Below, in pieces: positions 62,986 through 64,000 of a DNA stretch of 64,000 nucleotides. Under the pieces are notes generated by a model. The model was not told the origin of the DNA and did not search any database. It saw only the letters and a list, made by a program, of their open reading frames with translations. Numbering within the stretch: the stretch's first letter is position 1; each line of letters starts with the position of its first letter. A program made the translations under genes and the position numbers. Source of the stretch: Gloeobacter kilaueensis JS1 (GTDB taxonomy: Bacteria; Cyanobacteriota; Cyanobacteriia; Gloeobacterales; Gloeobacteraceae); the NCBI RefSeq assembly GCF_000484535.1, contig NC_022600.1, positions 2,232,001-2,296,000 on the forward strand. The letters are read 5' to 3'.

Positions 62986-63077
62986 CACGCTGAATCCTCC
63001 AAAACAGGAAGAAATATGGAAATTTATATCCCCTCTATACCGTCTGGATCAAAGCGGAGAAGTATAAAGATTATTCA

Positions 63078-63719
63078 TCATGGATTTATCAGACGGTCAA
63101 TAAGTCCTAATAGTTTTGCTTCACTGAACTCTTGCGGGTCAAATGGTGGGTTAAGGACAAAAGTTGGCTTAAGTCTTAGAGAGCCTTCAAGGTAGTCAGC
63201 TCCATAACCCTCTTGTAAGATCTGCACATTAATTTTGCTTCCGCTTTTGTCATAATCAAAAATCTCAGTCTTACCGCGACTACCAAAGTAAGTGTCACGG
63301 CGTTTCAGATTATTATTGATGTCTGTGGAGCCAACAATGATGACTACAGAACCATAAGTTCGGTGCGCACATGTTTTCTCTGTAACTATCAGAGCTTGGC
63401 TAGGAGCTGTCCCTCCCATCCAATCTTCTGTAAAGAGGCCGCTCTCTAGGAATAGACCAGGTCCAATCGTTACAAGAGGACTCGTGTCTGCTACAGATAC
63501 ATTGGCATAATGTACAACTGAGTGGCTACCTAATTCAATCTTTAAACCATCTGTGTAGGTCAACACTACAGAACAGGACTGGCTCCGAATCTTATATCCG
63601 AGCTTAAGAGTGTTGCCAATTCCTAAAGGTTCTGATGGCCCCCCATTGCGTTCCAGGGTAGCTTTATCATTAGCATTAGCAGCTGTTCCAACAATACTAC
63701 TAACTTGCCATTCACCCAT
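63078..63719 (-). CDS. FecR-like-domain protein in a lower-GC block
   Basis: 213 residues, AGGAGATT before the ATG at 63719. The block LGIGNTLKLGYKIRSQSCSVVLTYTDGLKIELGSHSVVHYANVSV resembles the FecR/LRR-like beta domain seen in cyanobacterial surface and sigma-factor-linked proteins; the rest is unrecognised. No signal peptide is obvious. Base composition here is clearly lower in GC than the rest of the window, and codon use differs, which suggests lateral acquisition. It converges on the BNR gene's terminator region. Confidence 0.5.
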   Translation of the reverse strand: MGEWQVSSIVGTAANANDKATLERNGGPSEPLGIGNTLKLGYKIRSQSCSVVLTYTDGLKIELGSHSVVHYANVSVADTSPLVTIGPGLFLESGLFTEDWMGGTAPSQALIVTEKTCAHRTYGSVVIIVGSTDINNNLKRRDTYFGSRGKTEIFDYDKSGSKINVQILQEGYGADYLEGSLRLKPTFVLNPPFDPQEFSEAKLLGLIDRLINP

Positions 63720-63882
63720 GATTTAATCTCCTAAATCGAACTTTTGTAGAACCAACTAGAGTGTTGGCGAGAACTAATAGTCTCAGAAGTCATGAAATAT
63801 GCAGGTAATGTAGAAATAGTTTAATTTCCTTAATGAGTTTCCCTATCAGGTATTTTTCCCAAGCAATATAAAAGCAATTTAA

Positions 63883-64000
63883 TCAACGGTTTTCCGTTGT
63901 TGTCTCTTGCATTCGCTTAACTGCGATTTCAGCCTCTCGCAAAATATATACGAATTCGGAATCATGGCGGAGTTTAGAAAAGAGAGGATCTATTTGAGCT
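63883..64000 (-). CDS. C-terminal end of a gene cut by the window edge, TPR-/adenylate-cyclase-type ending
   Basis: Reading in from the right edge, the last 38 codons before a TGA at 63883-63885 spell AQIDPLFSKLRHDSEFVYIL and then REAEIAVKRM and QETTTENR. The DPLFSKLRHDSEF phrase is typical of the last TPR-like repeat of adenylate-cyclase or winged-helix TPR proteins (DPxFxxLRxDPRF). Only this tail is in the window, so the full function is unknown. It lies upstream of the FecR-like gene on the same strand and shares its lower GC. Confidence 0.55.
   Translation of the reverse strand, partial: AQIDPLFSKLRHDSEFVYILREAEIAVKRMQETTTENR

Overview
The window is a gene-dense, GC-rich stretch of a cyanobacterial chromosome. 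The assignment rests on several genes: an RpaB-type response regulator, a SigF-type sigma factor beside pilB/pilT/pilC, adjacent ndhF and ndhD, a long-chain prenyl (solanesyl-type) diphosphate synthase, class II fructose-bisphosphate aldolase and GlpX-type FBPase/SBPase, and families largely confined to cyanobacteria (a DUF1822 protein paired with a sigma factor, a DUF3769-like outer-membrane protein, a YACPICRHGE zinc-ribbon membrane protein). High GC with this gene content suggests a Gloeobacter-like lineage; that is an inference. I found no rRNA, no tRNA, no insertion sequence and no CRISPR array.

Layout. 1-6.3 kb: an edge-truncated DinG-type helicase, a DJ-1/PfpI protein, an NmrA-like oxidoreductase, a RelE/HigB-like toxin with an unusual partner, a SpoIID-like protein, trpF and a CPBP protease. 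6.3-11.9 kb: prenyl diphosphate synthase, fbaA (with terminator), a Thr-rich secreted protein, an MlaF/MlaD-like lipid-transport pair and a 2OG oxygenase. 12-25 kb: a DUF2157 + GDYXXLXY membrane pair, a dockerin-like secreted protein, an LptD-like outer-membrane protein, a 1275-residue hybrid histidine kinase, PBP2, HU, a tandem TonB_C-like protein and ribF. 25.4-29.2 kb: ndhF-ndhD with terminator. 29.4-39.9 kb: a sigma factor/DUF1822 pair, PmbA/TldE, small zinc-ribbon proteins, DedA and two secreted amidohydrolase genes. 51.3-64 kb: glpX, Uma2, an Xre-RES toxin-antitoxin pair, pilC-pilT-pilB, sigF, rpaB, a BNR/IPT secreted protein and a lower-GC right edge with a FecR-like protein and a gene cut by the window end.

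The most interesting region is 41.2-48.8 kb. Eight genes on the minus strand, most of them overlapping or abutting, form what looks like a lasso-type RiPP biosynthetic cluster. In transcription order it encodes a PqqD-like recognition protein, an asparagine-synthetase-like cyclase, a 46-residue precursor whose leader fits YxxPxLxxxGxxxxxT exactly, two HPr-kinase-like proteins, a PhyH dioxygenase, a PRMT-like methyltransferase with a C-terminal PqqD-like segment, and a nucleotidyltransferase. No leader peptidase (B2, transglutaminase-like) and no exporter are present. If cleavage follows the usual rule, the core has no Asp/Glu at position 7-9. The product may therefore be a non-canonical, heavily tailored basic peptide. 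The cluster sits inside what otherwise looks like a polysaccharide locus (two hexapeptide acetyltransferases on the left, GT2 and WcaI-like GT4 on the right).

Limits: all calls come from reading the sequence and recalling families. No database search or structure prediction was run.
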